From: Actinomycetales bacterium
GTDB lineage: Bacteria; Actinomycetota; Actinomycetes; Actinomycetales; Microbacteriaceae
Direction: 5' to 3'
Length of the DNA: 64,000 nucleotides
NCBI GenBank assembly: GCA_017308515.1
Contig: JAFKEN010000007.1
Span: forward strand, 186,001 to 250,000
Shown here: in pieces, positions 41,809-50,960 of the stretch
Layout of the letters: every line of letters begins with the position of its first letter
Position numbering within the stretch: position 1 is the stretch's first letter
Made by a program: the position numbers and the translations under genes
Notes under the pieces: model-generated
What the model saw: only the letters and a program-made list of their open reading frames with translations
Told to the model about the DNA's origin: nothing
Database searches by the model: none

Positions 41809-41814
41809 GAGGAA

Positions 41815-41820
41815 ACCCTA
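41815..41820 (-). promoter_or_regulatory. -10 element, leaderless promoter of the tagG-tagH operon
   Basis: TAGGGT on the minus strand, 6 nt, then GTG at 41808. Confidence 0.5.
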
Positions 41821-41873
41821 CGCGGCGACCGCGTCGGTGGCCGGAGCGGATTCAGGCGGCGGGGACGCCTGAA

Positions 41874-42566
41874 TCAGACGAAGAGATTCGCGCGCTCGAG
41901 GTCTTCGGCGAAGTCGATCTCGACCGCGTAGAGGTCGGAGATGTCGACCGGCTCGAGGCGCACGCCGTCCTTGGCGACGGCGACCTCGAGGCCGCGCTCG
42001 AAGTAGTCCTGGTCGCCGACCTGGTCGAGGCGGCGCACGAGCGCGGCCTTGTCGCGGCGCGAGATGAAGTTGATGCCGACGGCTTCGCCGAGGCCGCCCT
42101 CGACCGTCTTCGACAGCTCCTGGATGAAGCCCTCGGCGTCGGTCGTGTACTTGACCTCCTCGTCGGAGACCTTGGCGGTGTTGACGCACACGAAGCTGCG
42201 GTCGGCGGCGACGAGGTCGCCCGCGCGCACGAGGGCCTCGGGGTCGAAGACGACGTCGCCGTTCATCCAGAGCACGCCGCCGTCCTTGCTCGCGCGGAGG
42301 GCGCGCAGCAGCGACTTCGAGGTGTTGGTCTGGTCGTACTGCTCGTTGTAGACGAACTGGGCGTGCGGGAACGCCTCGACGATGTGCTCGAGCTTGTAGC
42401 CGACGACGATGGTGACGCGCACGTCGCGCCCGAAGGCGGCGTGGATGTTGTCGAACTGCTGCTGCATGATGGTGCGGCCGTCGTTCAGCTCGGTGAGCGG
42501 CTTCGGCAGCGAGCGGCCGAGTCGGCTGCCCATGCCGGCGGCGAGGATCACGATCTGCGTGGTCAC
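41874..42566 (-). CDS. NTP transferase (sugar-phosphate or phosphocholine nucleotidyltransferase-like)
   Basis: This 230-residue protein begins (after MTT) QIVILAAGMGSRLGRSLPKP, the glycine-rich NTP-binding loop with its catalytic Arg and Lys, followed by LTELNDGRTIMQQQFDNI. The metal-binding Asp is in GGVLWMNGDVVFDP and later VDISDLYAVEIDFAEDLERA. The length and motifs fit LicC-type CTP:phosphocholine cytidylyltransferases and related single-domain sugar nucleotidyltransferases. Given the neighbours, activation of an alcohol phosphate or sugar phosphate for the wall polymer is likely, but the substrate is not determined. The GTG start has AGGAGT 8 nt upstream. GC and codon use match the neighbours. 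Confidence 0.85.
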   Translation of the reverse strand: MTTQIVILAAGMGSRLGRSLPKPLTELNDGRTIMQQQFDNIHAAFGRDVRVTIVVGYKLEHIVEAFPHAQFVYNEQYDQTNTSKSLLRALRASKDGGVLWMNGDVVFDPEALVRAGDLVAADRSFVCVNTAKVSDEEVKYTTDAEGFIQELSKTVEGGLGEAVGINFISRRDKAALVRRLDQVGDQDYFERGLEVAVAKDGVRLEPVDISDLYAVEIDFAEDLERANLFV

Positions 42567-42802
42567 GACGAGTACTCCTGGGTCGGTGGGCCGGTCGGCT
42601 CGTCGCGCGGGATTCACGCGATGTTCACCTGAGACCGGGGATGACGACACCCCGTTGTGCTTGCGACGATGGTACCCGCGACCCTGGGCGTTTCCGGGGC
42701 GGGATCTGCATCCGTGGCCGGATCGTGATCGGGCGCACGGCGGCCTCTCAGGCGGCCCTCCGGCCCCTGTGGGACCCGGCGGGAGGCCGCTCGGGACGTT
42801 GC

Positions 42803-42808
42803 TAACGT
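42803..42808 (+). promoter_or_regulatory. -10 element, leaderless promoter of the ABC-2 exporter operon
   Basis: TAACGT, 6 nt, then GTG at 42815. It supports the long N-terminal form of the ATPase. The rest of the 248-nt gap (42567-42814) shows no gene; a weak TACCAT (42669-42674, minus) might serve the nucleotidyltransferase. Confidence 0.5.
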
Positions 42809-42814
42809 GTCAGA

Positions 42815-44101
42815 GTGCAGAAGAAGGCGGGCGCCCGCCGGGGGGTGACGCCTCACCCCGCCGGCACGCGTCCGCGCGTCGTGCGCGCGGGTGTCGATCA
42901 CCGGCCCGGGCACTCCCCGGCCGGCACGCCGATCGCCCCGATCCCCGATCCCGAGCCGCGCGCCGAGACCGTCGTCGGCACCCCGCGCGCCCCCCTCGCG
43001 CAGCGCGTCTCCGGCCTGCGCGACCGCCTCCCGGCGCGTCCGGTGCGCGTCGGGGCGGCGGCCGCGGCCACCGCCCCCGTCAACACACCCGCCGTCGCCG
43101 GGCCCCCCGGCGACGCACCGGAGGAGTTCCCGCTCGACCCGCCGCTCCAGTCCGAGCTCGACGGCGCCCCCGGCGGCGACGCCGCCCCCGGCGCGGTCGC
43201 CCTGCTCGAGCGCCGCACGCGCGTCGCGACTCCCGATCTCGCCGCACCGAGCCCGTTCGTCGTGGAGCCCGAGGAGGCGCTCGAGGCCCCGCAGCAGCCG
43301 CGCCTGCCCGCCCAGCGCCCGGCCCTCCCGCCCGAGAGCGCGGGACTCGCGGTGCGCGTCGAGGGCCTCAGCAAGTCGTTCGGCTCGACGATCGCGGTCG
43401 ACGACGTCGACCTCGCGATCCGCCGCGGCAGCTTCAGCGGCTTCGTCGGCCCCAACGGCGCCGGCAAGACGACGACGCTCGCCATGGTCACCGGCATGCT
43501 GCGCCCCGACGCGGGCACCGTGCAGATCGACGGCGTCGACATCTGGGCCCACCCGCGCGAGGCGAAGAAGCTGCTGGGCGTGCTGCCCGACCGGCTGCGC
43601 CTGTTCGACCGTCTCACCGGCGCCGAGTACCTCTTCCACGCGGGCGCGCTGCACGGGCTGCCGCGGGCGACGGTGCTCGCCCGCTCGGCCGACCTCGCCG
43701 CCGCGTTCGGTCTCGAGCACTCCCTCGACCGCTCCGTGTCGGACTACTCGGCCGGCATGCTCAAGAAGATCGCGATCGCGGCGGCGATGATCCACTCGCC
43801 GCGCGTGCTCGTGCTCGACGAGCCCTTCGAGTCGGTCGACCCGGTCTCGGCGTCGATCGTGATCGACGTGCTGCAGAAGTACACCGCCGCCGGCGGCACC
43901 GTGCTGCTGTCGAGCCACAGCATGACCCTCATCGAGCGGGTCTGCGACACCGTCGCCGTCATCGTCGAGGGCCAGCTGCTGGCCGCCGGCGCCCTCGACG
44001 ACGTGCTCCAGGGCGCAAGCCTCGAGCAGCGCTTCGTCGAGCTCGCGGGCGGCGAGAAGGCCGTGGAGGGCATGGAGTGGTTGCAGAGCTTCTCCGGCTG
44101 A
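42815..44101 (+). CDS. ABC transporter ATPase with long disordered N-terminal extension
   Basis: This is a 428-residue protein. The first 175 residues are Pro/Ala/Arg-rich and probably disordered (e.g. PIAPIPDPEPRAETVVGTPR), an unusual extension for this family. The ATPase domain follows: RVEGLSKSFGSTIAVDDVDL, Walker A VGPNGAGKTTTLAMV, LPDRLRLFDRLTGAEYLFHA, signature DYSAGMLKKIAIAAAM, Walker B RVLVLDEPFESVDP and the switch HSMTLIERVCD. This ABC-2 type resembles drug or lipid exporters and bacitracin-type systems. It is translationally coupled to the permease gene by a 25-nt overlap. Its start is supported by a -10 element 6 nt upstream. Confidence 0.88.
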   Translation: MQKKAGARRGVTPHPAGTRPRVVRAGVDHRPGHSPAGTPIAPIPDPEPRAETVVGTPRAPLAQRVSGLRDRLPARPVRVGAAAAATAPVNTPAVAGPPGDAPEEFPLDPPLQSELDGAPGGDAAPGAVALLERRTRVATPDLAAPSPFVVEPEEALEAPQQPRLPAQRPALPPESAGLAVRVEGLSKSFGSTIAVDDVDLAIRRGSFSGFVGPNGAGKTTTLAMVTGMLRPDAGTVQIDGVDIWAHPREAKKLLGVLPDRLRLFDRLTGAEYLFHAGALHGLPRATVLARSADLAAAFGLEHSLDRSVSDYSAGMLKKIAIAAAMIHSPRVLVLDEPFESVDPVSASIVIDVLQKYTAAGGTVLLSSHSMTLIERVCDTVAVIVEGQLLAAGALDDVLQGASLEQRFVELAGGEKAVEGMEWLQSFSG

Positions 44102-45690
44102 GGCTGCGGCTGCTGGTCGGCGGCGTCCGCCGATCCACGGGCGCCCTCGTCGCGGCGGTCGTCGCGATGCTGCTCGTGGTCGCTCTGCTGGGCGTCGCGC
44201 TCGCCGCCGCGCTGCTGCTGAGCCGCATGGACGCGATCTTCGTACAGCGCATCGTGCCCGTGGTCGGCGCCACGTTGCTCGTGCTCGCGTTCGGCATCCC
44301 CGTCGTGACCGCGCCGCCCGAGCTCATCGAGGTGCGGGCCCTGCGCGGCTACCACCTGCCGAGGGTGCCGGTGGCGCTCGTGCTGCTGATCGCGACCCTG
44401 CTGGGCCCGGCGATCGCGTTCGTCGCGCTCGCCCTGCTGCCGTTCCTCGTCTGGAATACGCCGGAGGCGGTGACGCTCACGGCGTGGTGCGCGCCCCTCC
44501 TCGTGCTGCAGGCCCTGCTGCTGCTGCGGCTCGGGGTCAGCACCGGTGCGGTGCTCGTGCGTCACCCGCGCATCCGCCGGATCGCCGTGCTGCTCGTCGT
44601 GCTCGTGCTCGTCGCGACGCTCCTGCTCGTCGGCGTCTTGGCGCTGCCGCGACTGCTCGGGCTGCTGCCGGCGGAGTGGGTGCCGCCGCTGTACCCGCTG
44701 CTCGACCTCATCGGGCGGCTGCGGCTCGAGGCCGCGGTGAACGCCATCGCCGCCTCACCGGTGGGCGCGGCCTGGGCGGCGCCCGGCCTCGCCGAGGACG
44801 GCCGCGATCCGGGCGTCGCGCTCCTGCTCGCGATCGTCCTGGCGGCCGTGCTGCTCGGCCTCTGGATCCTCGTCGTGCTGCGCGGCTTCACCCCCACCGT
44901 GCGCACGCGCGCGGCCCGCAAGCGCGGCGTGCCCGGCTGGTTCCGCGCCGTCCCCGCGGGCGCGACCGGCGCGGTCGCCGCGCGCAGCATCAGCTACTGG
45001 TCGCGCGATCCTCGCTACGGCGTCGCCTTCGCGCTCGTGCCGCTCGTACCGGCGATCGCGGTCGTCGGGATGTGGCTCGGGGGGATCCCGTTCTCGATCG
45101 GCGCGTTCATCCCGCTGCCGCTCGTGCTGCTGCTGGTGGCCTGGGGTTCGCTGCACAACGACGTCGCGATGGACTCGACCGCGGTCTGGCAGCACGTGAC
45201 GGCGCAGACCCCCGGTGTGGCCGACCGCCTGGGCCGTGCGGTCCCGGTCGCCGCGATCGGCCTCGTGCTGCTCGCGGTCGGCGTGCCGCTGTCGGTGTGG
45301 ATGCAGGGCTCGCTCGCCTCCTGGCCCGCGCTGCTGGGCCTGTGCCTCGCGCTGCTCGCCGGCGGGATCGGGGTCTCCAGTGCCGCGAGCGCGATCCTGC
45401 CGTACCCGGTCGCGCATCCCGGCGAGCGCGCGTTCCGCCAGCCGGAGATGTTCGACAGTGGCGGATTCGGCGCCCAGGCGCTCTCGCTCGTCGCGACCCT
45501 GCTCGTCGCCGCGCCCGCGCTCGCCTTCGCCGTGCTGTGGCTGATCCAGCCGGGCGAACCGTGGAACTGGGCCGCGCTCGCGGCCGGCGCCGGTGCCGGC
45601 GCGGTCGCCCTCGCGCTCGGCCTGCGGGTCGGAGCGCGCGCCTTCGACGAGGGAACCCCGGAGCTTCTGGCCGCCGCCATGCGACACTAG
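44077..45690 (+). CDS. ABC-2 exporter membrane protein
   Basis: This 537-residue protein starts at GTG 44077 inside the ATPase gene (GGAGGG upstream). It has about 12 hydrophobic segments separated by short Arg-rich loops (RHPRIRRIAV, RTRAARKRGVPGWFRAV). A conserved-looking cytoplasmic stretch, GAVAARSISYWSRDPRYGVA (about 295-315), lies mid-protein, and HPGERAFRQPEMFDSGGFGA near residue 450. Large permeases of this kind partner with single ABC-2 ATPases. The substrate is unknown. The frame has a long open extension upstream that is only a shadow of the ATPase gene. Confidence 0.85.
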   Translation: MVAELLRLRLRLLVGGVRRSTGALVAAVVAMLLVVALLGVALAAALLLSRMDAIFVQRIVPVVGATLLVLAFGIPVVTAPPELIEVRALRGYHLPRVPVALVLLIATLLGPAIAFVALALLPFLVWNTPEAVTLTAWCAPLLVLQALLLLRLGVSTGAVLVRHPRIRRIAVLLVVLVLVATLLLVGVLALPRLLGLLPAEWVPPLYPLLDLIGRLRLEAAVNAIAASPVGAAWAAPGLAEDGRDPGVALLLAIVLAAVLLGLWILVVLRGFTPTVRTRAARKRGVPGWFRAVPAGATGAVAARSISYWSRDPRYGVAFALVPLVPAIAVVGMWLGGIPFSIGAFIPLPLVLLLVAWGSLHNDVAMDSTAVWQHVTAQTPGVADRLGRAVPVAAIGLVLLAVGVPLSVWMQGSLASWPALLGLCLALLAGGIGVSSAASAILPYPVAHPGERAFRQPEMFDSGGFGAQALSLVATLLVAAPALAFAVLWLIQPGEPWNWAALAAGAGAGAVALALGLRVGARAFDEGTPELLAAAMRH

Positions 45691-45695
45691 TCGGC

Positions 45696-45974
45696 ATGCG
45701 AATCGACGGTGATCTCGACCGCGCGCCCACGGGCGGCGGCACCGACGTTCTCGACCGCGAGCTCGAGAAGCTGCTCGAAGGCGAGCTGACCGAAGACGGC
45801 GACCACGACCGCTTCGCCCACTACGTCAAGAAGGACAAGATCCTGCAGTCGGCGGTGACCGGCAAGCCGGTGAAGGCCCTCTGCGGCAAGAAGTGGGTGC
45901 CGGGTCGCGACCCGGAGAAGTTCCCGGTCTGCCCCGAGTGCCAGGCGATCTACGAGAAGATGCGCGACGCCTGA
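45696..45974 (+). CDS. DUF3039 zinc-ribbon-like protein
   Basis: This 92-residue protein reads FAHYVKKDKILQSAVTGKPV then ALCGKKWVPGRDPEKFPVC and PECQAIYEKMRD, giving a C-x(17)-C-x2-C arrangement that could bind zinc. An acidic N-terminus (DGDLDRAPTGGGTDVLDREL) precedes it. Full-length DUF3039 proteins are nearly universal in actinobacteria and usually lie beside pncB/clpS; the function is unknown. It begins 5 nt after the permease stop and converges on pncB. Confidence 0.92.
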   Translation: MRIDGDLDRAPTGGGTDVLDRELEKLLEGELTEDGDHDRFAHYVKKDKILQSAVTGKPVKALCGKKWVPGRDPEKFPVCPECQAIYEKMRDA

Positions 45975-45996
45975 AGCGCCCCGGCCCGGCCGCGCC

Positions 45997-47289
45997 TCAC
46001 ACGTAGCGCGTCGGGATCGCCGGCTCGCCCCGACTGAGACCGAACGCCGCCGGCGGCAGCTCCGCCATCGCGGCGCGGTGGTTCCCGCGCGCGGCCGCCG
46101 CGCCCTCGCGGCCGGTGCTGCCGGGAACGGGCTCGCCGTCGACGACGAGGTCGACGAGCAGCGCCCGACCCGCGCGCTCGGTGACGGGCGGCTCGTCGAC
46201 GTGGATCTCCTCGGCGACCGCGACCCCGTCGCGCAGCACGCGCACGGCCTGCTTGCGCCCGCCCACCGTGGCCTTGCCGGTGCTGGTCTTGGCGACGTCG
46301 ATCCACGCCCCGTCCGCGGTCTGCCGGGCGACGAGCTTGTAGACCATCCCGGCGGTCGGCGCGCCCGAGCCGGTGACGAGCGAGGTGCCGACGCCGTAGG
46401 AGTCGACGGGGGCGGAGCGCAGCGCCGCGATGGCGTGCTCGTCGAGGTCGTTGGTGACGGTGATCCGCGTTCCGGTCGCGCCGAGCGCGTCGAGCTGGGC
46501 GCGCACCCGGCGCACGACGACGTCGAGGTCGCCCGAGTCGATGCGCACCGCGCCGAGCTCGGGCCCCGCGGCGTCGACGGCGCGGCGCACGCCCTCCTCG
46601 ATGTCGTAGGTGTCGACGAGCAGCGTCGTGCCGGGGCCGAGCGCGGCGACCTGGGAGGCGAAGGCCTCCGCCTCGGAGTCGTGCAGCAGGGTGAAGGCGT
46701 GCGCGGCGGTGCCCATCGTGGGCACGCCCCAGCGCCGCCCGGCCTCGAGGTTGCTGCTCGCCGCGAATCCGGCGATCCAGGCGGCGCGGGCGGCGGCCGG
46801 GGCGCTGCGCTCGCCGGTGCGGCGCGATCCCATCTCGGCGAGCGGTCGCGAGCCGGCGGCGGCGACCATGCGCGCGGCGGCGCTCGCGATCGCCGAGTCG
46901 GCGTTGAGCACGCTGAGCGCGAGGGTCTCGAGCACGACCGCCTCGGCGAAGCTGCCCTCGACGACGAGCACGGGGGAGCCGGGGAAGTAGGCCTCGCCCT
47001 CCCGGTAGCCGCGGATGGTGCCCGTGAAGCGGAAGGCGGCGAGGTGCTCGAGGGTCCGGTCGGAGACGACGCCCTCGCGCGCGAGCCAGTCGAGCTCCTC
47101 CGGGCCGAACCGGAAGGCGGCGAGCTCCTCGAGCAGCCGGCCGGTGCCGGCGACGACGCCGAAGCGCCGGCCGGCGGGCAGCCGCCGGGCGAACAGCTCG
47201 AAGACGCAGCGGCGCTGCGCCGTGCCGTCGCGCAGGGCGGCGTCGAGCATGGTCAGCTCGTAGCGATCGGTCAGCAGCGCGCTCGACAT
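45997..47289 (-). CDS. pncB: Nicotinate phosphoribosyltransferase
   Basis: This 430-residue protein converts nicotinate and PRPP to nicotinate mononucleotide in NAD salvage. It starts MSSALLTDRYELTMLDAALR (the TDxYELTM signature) and has RRCVFELFARRLPAGRRFGV, AEMGSRRTGERSAP (substrate loop), PTMGTAAHAFTLLHDSEAEA (phosphoribosylated His region), LLVDTYDIEEGV and VRIDSGDLD. The length is right for the actinobacterial branch. The ATG start lies 6 nt after TAGGCT. It is divergent from murL and convergent with DUF3039. Confidence 0.96.
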   Translation of the reverse strand: MSSALLTDRYELTMLDAALRDGTAQRRCVFELFARRLPAGRRFGVVAGTGRLLEELAAFRFGPEELDWLAREGVVSDRTLEHLAAFRFTGTIRGYREGEAYFPGSPVLVVEGSFAEAVVLETLALSVLNADSAIASAAARMVAAAGSRPLAEMGSRRTGERSAPAAARAAWIAGFAASSNLEAGRRWGVPTMGTAAHAFTLLHDSEAEAFASQVAALGPGTTLLVDTYDIEEGVRRAVDAAGPELGAVRIDSGDLDVVVRRVRAQLDALGATGTRITVTNDLDEHAIAALRSAPVDSYGVGTSLVTGSGAPTAGMVYKLVARQTADGAWIDVAKTSTGKATVGGRKQAVRVLRDGVAVAEEIHVDEPPVTERAGRALLVDLVVDGEPVPGSTGREGAAAARGNHRAAMAELPPAAFGLSRGEPAIPTRYV

Positions 47290-47295
47290 GGGGCG

Positions 47296-47301
47296 AGCCT
47301 A
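47296..47301 (-). promoter_or_regulatory. -10 element, leaderless promoter of pncB
   Basis: TAGGCT on the minus strand, 6 nt, then ATG at 47289. It is only 10 nt from the divergent murL element. Confidence 0.55.
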
Positions 47302-47311
47302 CGGGCCCGCC

Positions 47312-47317
47312 TAGACT
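47312..47317 (+). promoter_or_regulatory. -10 element, leaderless promoter of murL-murD2
   Basis: TAGACT, 7 nt, then ATG at 47325. Confidence 0.55.
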
Positions 47318-47324
47318 CGCCGGG

Positions 47325-48722
47325 ATGGACTTCGAGCCGCGCGCGATCGCCGCGTTCCGCTACGCGGCGCTGCACTACGACCTCGCCGCCGGCACCGCGC
47401 GGTGGGAGTTCGAGCTGCGCGACGCGCGCGGCGTCGTCGTCGAGTCGTTCACCGAGCGGGTCGCGTTCGAGCCGCCGCCCGGCCCGGTCGACCACGACCT
47501 CGACGCGCAGATCGAGCGGGTGCTCGCGGTGCTCGGCGGCGTGATCGGCCTCAGCTACTACAAGGCGGCGGCGCCGGATCGCGTCGAACTCGCCGCTCCC
47601 GGCCTCACCGATGCGGCGGTCGACTACCTGGCTCTCGTCCTGCGCGAGGGACTGGCCGAGTTCGCCTACCGCGCCGGACTGCCCGCGCCGCTCGAGCCGC
47701 GGCTCGTGCGGGTCGCCGCCGGGGTGCCCGCGCCCGAGATGCGGCCCGCGACGACGCCGGAGGGCGCGCCGCTCGTGCCGATCGGGGGCGGCAAGGACTC
47801 CGCGGTCTCGGTCGAGTCGCTGCGCGCCGCCGGCCTCGCACCGGTGCAGTTCGCCGTGAACCCGAACGCCATCATCGAGCGGGTCGCCGCGGCGAGCGGC
47901 CTGCCGCTGCTGCGCGCGCGCCGCACCCTCGACCCGCGCCTGCTCGAGCTCAACGCGCGCGGCGCGCTCAACGGGCACGTGCCGGTCACGGCGATGAACA
48001 CCCTGCTCGCGCTCGTGCAGGCGCGCCTGCACGGGCTCGGGCCGGTCGTGATGTCGAACGAGTCCTCCGCGAGCGACCCGACCCTCGACTGGAACGGTCA
48101 CCCGGTCAACCACCAGTGGTCGAAGAGCCTCGAGGCCGAGCGCGCGCTCGCCGCGATGCTCGAGCCGCAGGCGGGGCTGCGCGGCGCGACGTTCTCGCTG
48201 CTGCGCCCGTTCAGCGAGCTGCGCATCGCGGCGGGCTTCGCGCGCATCCCCCCGGACCCCGCGGCGGGGCCCGGCGCCGCGCCGCGCTACGACCACGCGA
48301 TCGTCAGCTGCAATCGCGCCTTCCGTCTCGCGGGCGCGGAGCCCAGCTGGTGCGGCGAGTGCGACAAGTGCCGGTTCGTGTTCCTCGCGCTCGCGCCGTG
48401 GATGGACCGCGCGCGGCTCGTCGGGATCGTCGGCCACGACCTGTTCGCCGACCCCTCCCAGGTGCCCGGGTTCCGCGCGCTGCTGGGGCTCGCCGAGCAC
48501 AAGCCCTTCGAGTGCGTGGGGGAGGAGGCGGAGTCCTCGGTCGCGCTGACGCTCGCGAGCCGCCGGCCCGACTGGGCCGACAGCCCCGTGGTGCGCGAGC
48601 TGCTCGCGGCCGCCCCGGAGTTCGCGACGGGCGATGCGGCGCTCGAGGAGCGGATCCTCGGGGAGTCGGAGGCGCTGCCGGTGCCGCCGCGCTACGAGGA
48701 GGCGCGCCGTGCTCTGGTCTGA
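47325..48722 (+). CDS. murL: UDP-N-acetyl-alpha-D-muramoyl-L-alanyl-L-glutamate epimerase
   Basis: This 465-residue protein converts the terminal L-Glu of UDP-MurNAc-L-Ala-L-Glu to D-Glu, making the standard precursor by a route that needs no free D-Glu. It contains the PP-loop-like LVPIGGGKDSAVSVESLRAA (about 155-175), VMSNESSASDPTLDWNGHPV, NHQWSKSLEAE, the cysteine cluster SWCGECDKCRFVFLALAP (about 340-360) and EHKPFECVGE near 395. These motifs and the length match the MurL family first defined in Xanthomonas. It overlaps murD2 by 14 nt, the partner expected for this pathway. Confidence 0.9.
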   Translation: MDFEPRAIAAFRYAALHYDLAAGTARWEFELRDARGVVVESFTERVAFEPPPGPVDHDLDAQIERVLAVLGGVIGLSYYKAAAPDRVELAAPGLTDAAVDYLALVLREGLAEFAYRAGLPAPLEPRLVRVAAGVPAPEMRPATTPEGAPLVPIGGGKDSAVSVESLRAAGLAPVQFAVNPNAIIERVAAASGLPLLRARRTLDPRLLELNARGALNGHVPVTAMNTLLALVQARLHGLGPVVMSNESSASDPTLDWNGHPVNHQWSKSLEAERALAAMLEPQAGLRGATFSLLRPFSELRIAAGFARIPPDPAAGPGAAPRYDHAIVSCNRAFRLAGAEPSWCGECDKCRFVFLALAPWMDRARLVGIVGHDLFADPSQVPGFRALLGLAEHKPFECVGEEAESSVALTLASRRPDWADSPVVRELLAAAPEFATGDAALEERILGESEALPVPPRYEEARRALV

Positions 48723-50079
48723 CCTCGCCGGGCGCGACGTGCTGATCGTCGGCACCGGGCGCGAGGGCCGGGCGCTCGCCGAACGCCTGGCGGGCGAGGG
48801 CGCCGACGTGCTGCGCCGCCCCGCGCGGGTGCGCGCGGTCGACGAGCGCGAGGGCGAGGCGACCCGCGACTGGCGCGCGAGCTGGGGCGAGCGGGTTCCG
48901 GTGCTCGTCGCGCCGGGGGCCGGCGAGCTCGCGGGTGCGGAGATCGCGGTGCTGTCGCCGGGCATCCCCCCGCACGCCCCGATCCGGGTGCTGCTGCGCG
49001 AGCTCGGCGTCGCCGAGACCACGGCGACCGCGCTCTGGCTCGAGGAGCACGCGCCCCGCACGATCGGCGTCACCGGCAGCAAGGGCAAGTCGACGACCGC
49101 CGCGCTCGTGCACGCGCTCGCCGTGGCGCACGGCGTCGATGCGGCGCTCGGCGGCAACATCGGCGTGCCGCTGCTGTCGCTGCCGGCGGCCGAGCTCTAC
49201 GTCGCCGAGCTGTCGAGCTATCAGAGCTCGAGCGTCACGCGCTCGCCCCAGGTGGTCGTGCTCACCGCGCTGTTCCCCGAGCACCTCGACTGGCACGGTT
49301 CGGAGCGCGCCTACTACGCCGGCAAGCTGAACCTCGCCGCGCACGGCGCGCGCCACGTCGTCGTCAACGGCGACGACCCGCGGCTGGTCGCCGCGCTCGC
49401 CGAGCTGCAGCCCGAGCTCGAGGTCGAGCCCGTGACCGAGGGGGCGCGCTGGGCGCTCGCCGAGCACGAGGGCGAGCCGTGGATCGCGCGCGCCGGCGCG
49501 CCGTTCGTGCCGCTCGCCGGGATGCGGCTGCCCGGCCGGCACAACGCGCGCAACGCCGCGCTCGCCCTCGCCGCCCTCGAGGCCGCGGGTGTCGAGCCGG
49601 ACGCGGAGACCGCCGCCCGCGCGCTCGCGGCCTTCCGGCCGCTCGAGCACCGGCTCGAGGCGATCGACGACCCGAGCGGCGTGACCTTCGTCGACGACAG
49701 CCTCTCGACCTCGCCCTACGCCGCGGTCGCCGCGCTCGAGTCGCTCGAGCGCTCCGACGTCGTGCTGCTGCTGGGCGGGCAGGATCGCGGGGTCGACACC
49801 GCGCCGCTGCGCGAGCACCTCGCCGCGCATCCGATCGCCGCGCTCGTGGGCATGCCCGACAGTGGCGGGCGCCTGCTCGCCGACCTGGCCGGCACCGGCA
49901 TCCGCTCGGAGCTCGCCGAGGACCTGCCTGACGCGGTCGCGCGCGCCCGCGCGCTCGTGCCGCCCGGCGGGGTCGTGTTGCTGTCGCCCGCCGCGCCCAG
50001 CTACGGTCGCTACCGCGACTTCGCCGACCGCGCCGCCGCATTCCGCCGCGCGATCGACGACACCTCGGGCGCCGGCTGA
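48709..50079 (+). CDS. murD2: UDP-N-acetylmuramoyl-L-alanine--L-glutamate ligase (MurD2)
   Basis: The protein has 456 residues from GTG 48709, with GAGGAGG 6 nt upstream inside the murL end. The Mur-ligase ATP site is [20 protein letters not shown] (about 120-140), followed by [46 protein letters not shown] and the C-terminal-domain motif [20 protein letters not shown]. The overall order is that of MurD, but pairing with murL identifies it as the MurD2 type that adds L-Glu instead of D-Glu to UDP-MurNAc-L-Ala. The substrate preference is inferred from gene context, not from a residue I can read. The enzyme is cytoplasmic, in peptidoglycan precursor synthesis. Confidence 0.88.
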   Translation: MLWSDLAGRDVLIVGTGREGRALAERLAGEGADVLRRPARVRAVDEREGEATRDWRASWGERVPVLVAPGAGELAGAEIAVLSPGIPPHAPIRVLLRELGVAETTATALWLEEHAPRTIGVTGSKGKSTTAALVHALAVAHGVDAALGGNIGVPLLSLPAAELYVAELSSYQSSSVTRSPQVVVLTALFPEHLDWHGSERAYYAGKLNLAAHGARHVVVNGDDPRLVAALAELQPELEVEPVTEGARWALAEHEGEPWIARAGAPFVPLAGMRLPGRHNARNAALALAALEAAGVEPDAETAARALAAFRPLEHRLEAIDDPSGVTFVDDSLSTSPYAAVAALESLERSDVVLLLGGQDRGVDTAPLREHLAAHPIAALVGMPDSGGRLLADLAGTGIRSELAEDLPDAVARARALVPPGGVVLLSPAAPSYGRYRDFADRAAAFRRAIDDTSGAG

Positions 50080-50158
50080 CCGGAGCGCCGACGCCCACGT
50101 CGCCGCCGCCGATCGCCCGATCGCCCCGACACCGCCCCGCCGGGGCCCAGGAGGAACC

Positions 50159-50911
50159 GTGACCCGAGCCGACGGCCGCGCCGCCGACGAACTGCGCCCC
50201 GTGTCGATCGAGCGGGGCTGGAGCGAGCAGGCCGAGGGCAGCGCGCTCATCAGCTTCGGCCGCACTCGGGTGCTGTGCACCGCGAGCTTCAGCAGCGGCG
50301 TGCCGCGCTGGAAGACCGGCTCGGGCACCGGCTGGGTCACCGCCGAGTACGGCATGCTGCCGCGCTCGACCAACGACCGCATGGACCGCGAATCCGTCAA
50401 GGGCCGCGTCGGCGGCCGCACCCACGAGATCTCGCGCCTCATCGGCCGGAGCCTGCGCCCCATCATCGACCTCAAGGCGCTCGGTGAGAACACCATCCAG
50501 ATCGACTGCGACGTGCTGCAGGCCGACGGCGGCACCCGCACCGCCGCGATCACCGGCGCCTACGTCGCGCTGCACGACGCCGTCGAGTGGGGCCGGGCGA
50601 AGGGCTTCATCGGCCAGAAGGCGCGCGCCCTGCACGACTCGGTCGCGGCCGTCAGCGTCGGCATCATCGACGGCGAACCGCGACTCGACCTGCCCTACGA
50701 GGAGGACTCCCGCGCCGAGACCGACATGAACGTCGTCGTCACCGGCCGCGGCCTCTTCGTCGAGGTGCAGGGCACCGCCGAGGGCGCGCCCTTCGACAAG
50801 CGCGAGCTGGATGCGCTGCTCGAGCTCGCGACCTCCGGCACCGCCGAGCTCGCCCGGCTGCAGGCCGCGGCGCTCGGCATCGACCCGCCGCAGACCTTCA
50901 CCGCCTCGTGA
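50159..50911 (+). CDS. rph: Ribonuclease PH
   Basis: This 250-residue phosphorolytic exoribonuclease trims tRNA 3' ends. Signatures are [69 protein letters not shown] and [12 protein letters not shown]. The length and ends are typical. The start is GTG 50159 with AGGAGGAA upstream; the preceding 79 nt after murD2 show no separate promoter, so readthrough is likely. It is followed by rdgB, the usual order. Confidence 0.96.
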   Translation: MTRADGRAADELRPVSIERGWSEQAEGSALISFGRTRVLCTASFSSGVPRWKTGSGTGWVTAEYGMLPRSTNDRMDRESVKGRVGGRTHEISRLIGRSLRPIIDLKALGENTIQIDCDVLQADGGTRTAAITGAYVALHDAVEWGRAKGFIGQKARALHDSVAAVSVGIIDGEPRLDLPYEEDSRAETDMNVVVTGRGLFVEVQGTAEGAPFDKRELDALLELATSGTAELARLQAAALGIDPPQTFTAS

Positions 50912-50960
50912 GTCGCGCCCCCAGCCGTCGCGCCCCGAGCCGTCGCGCGGAGCCGCGCGC

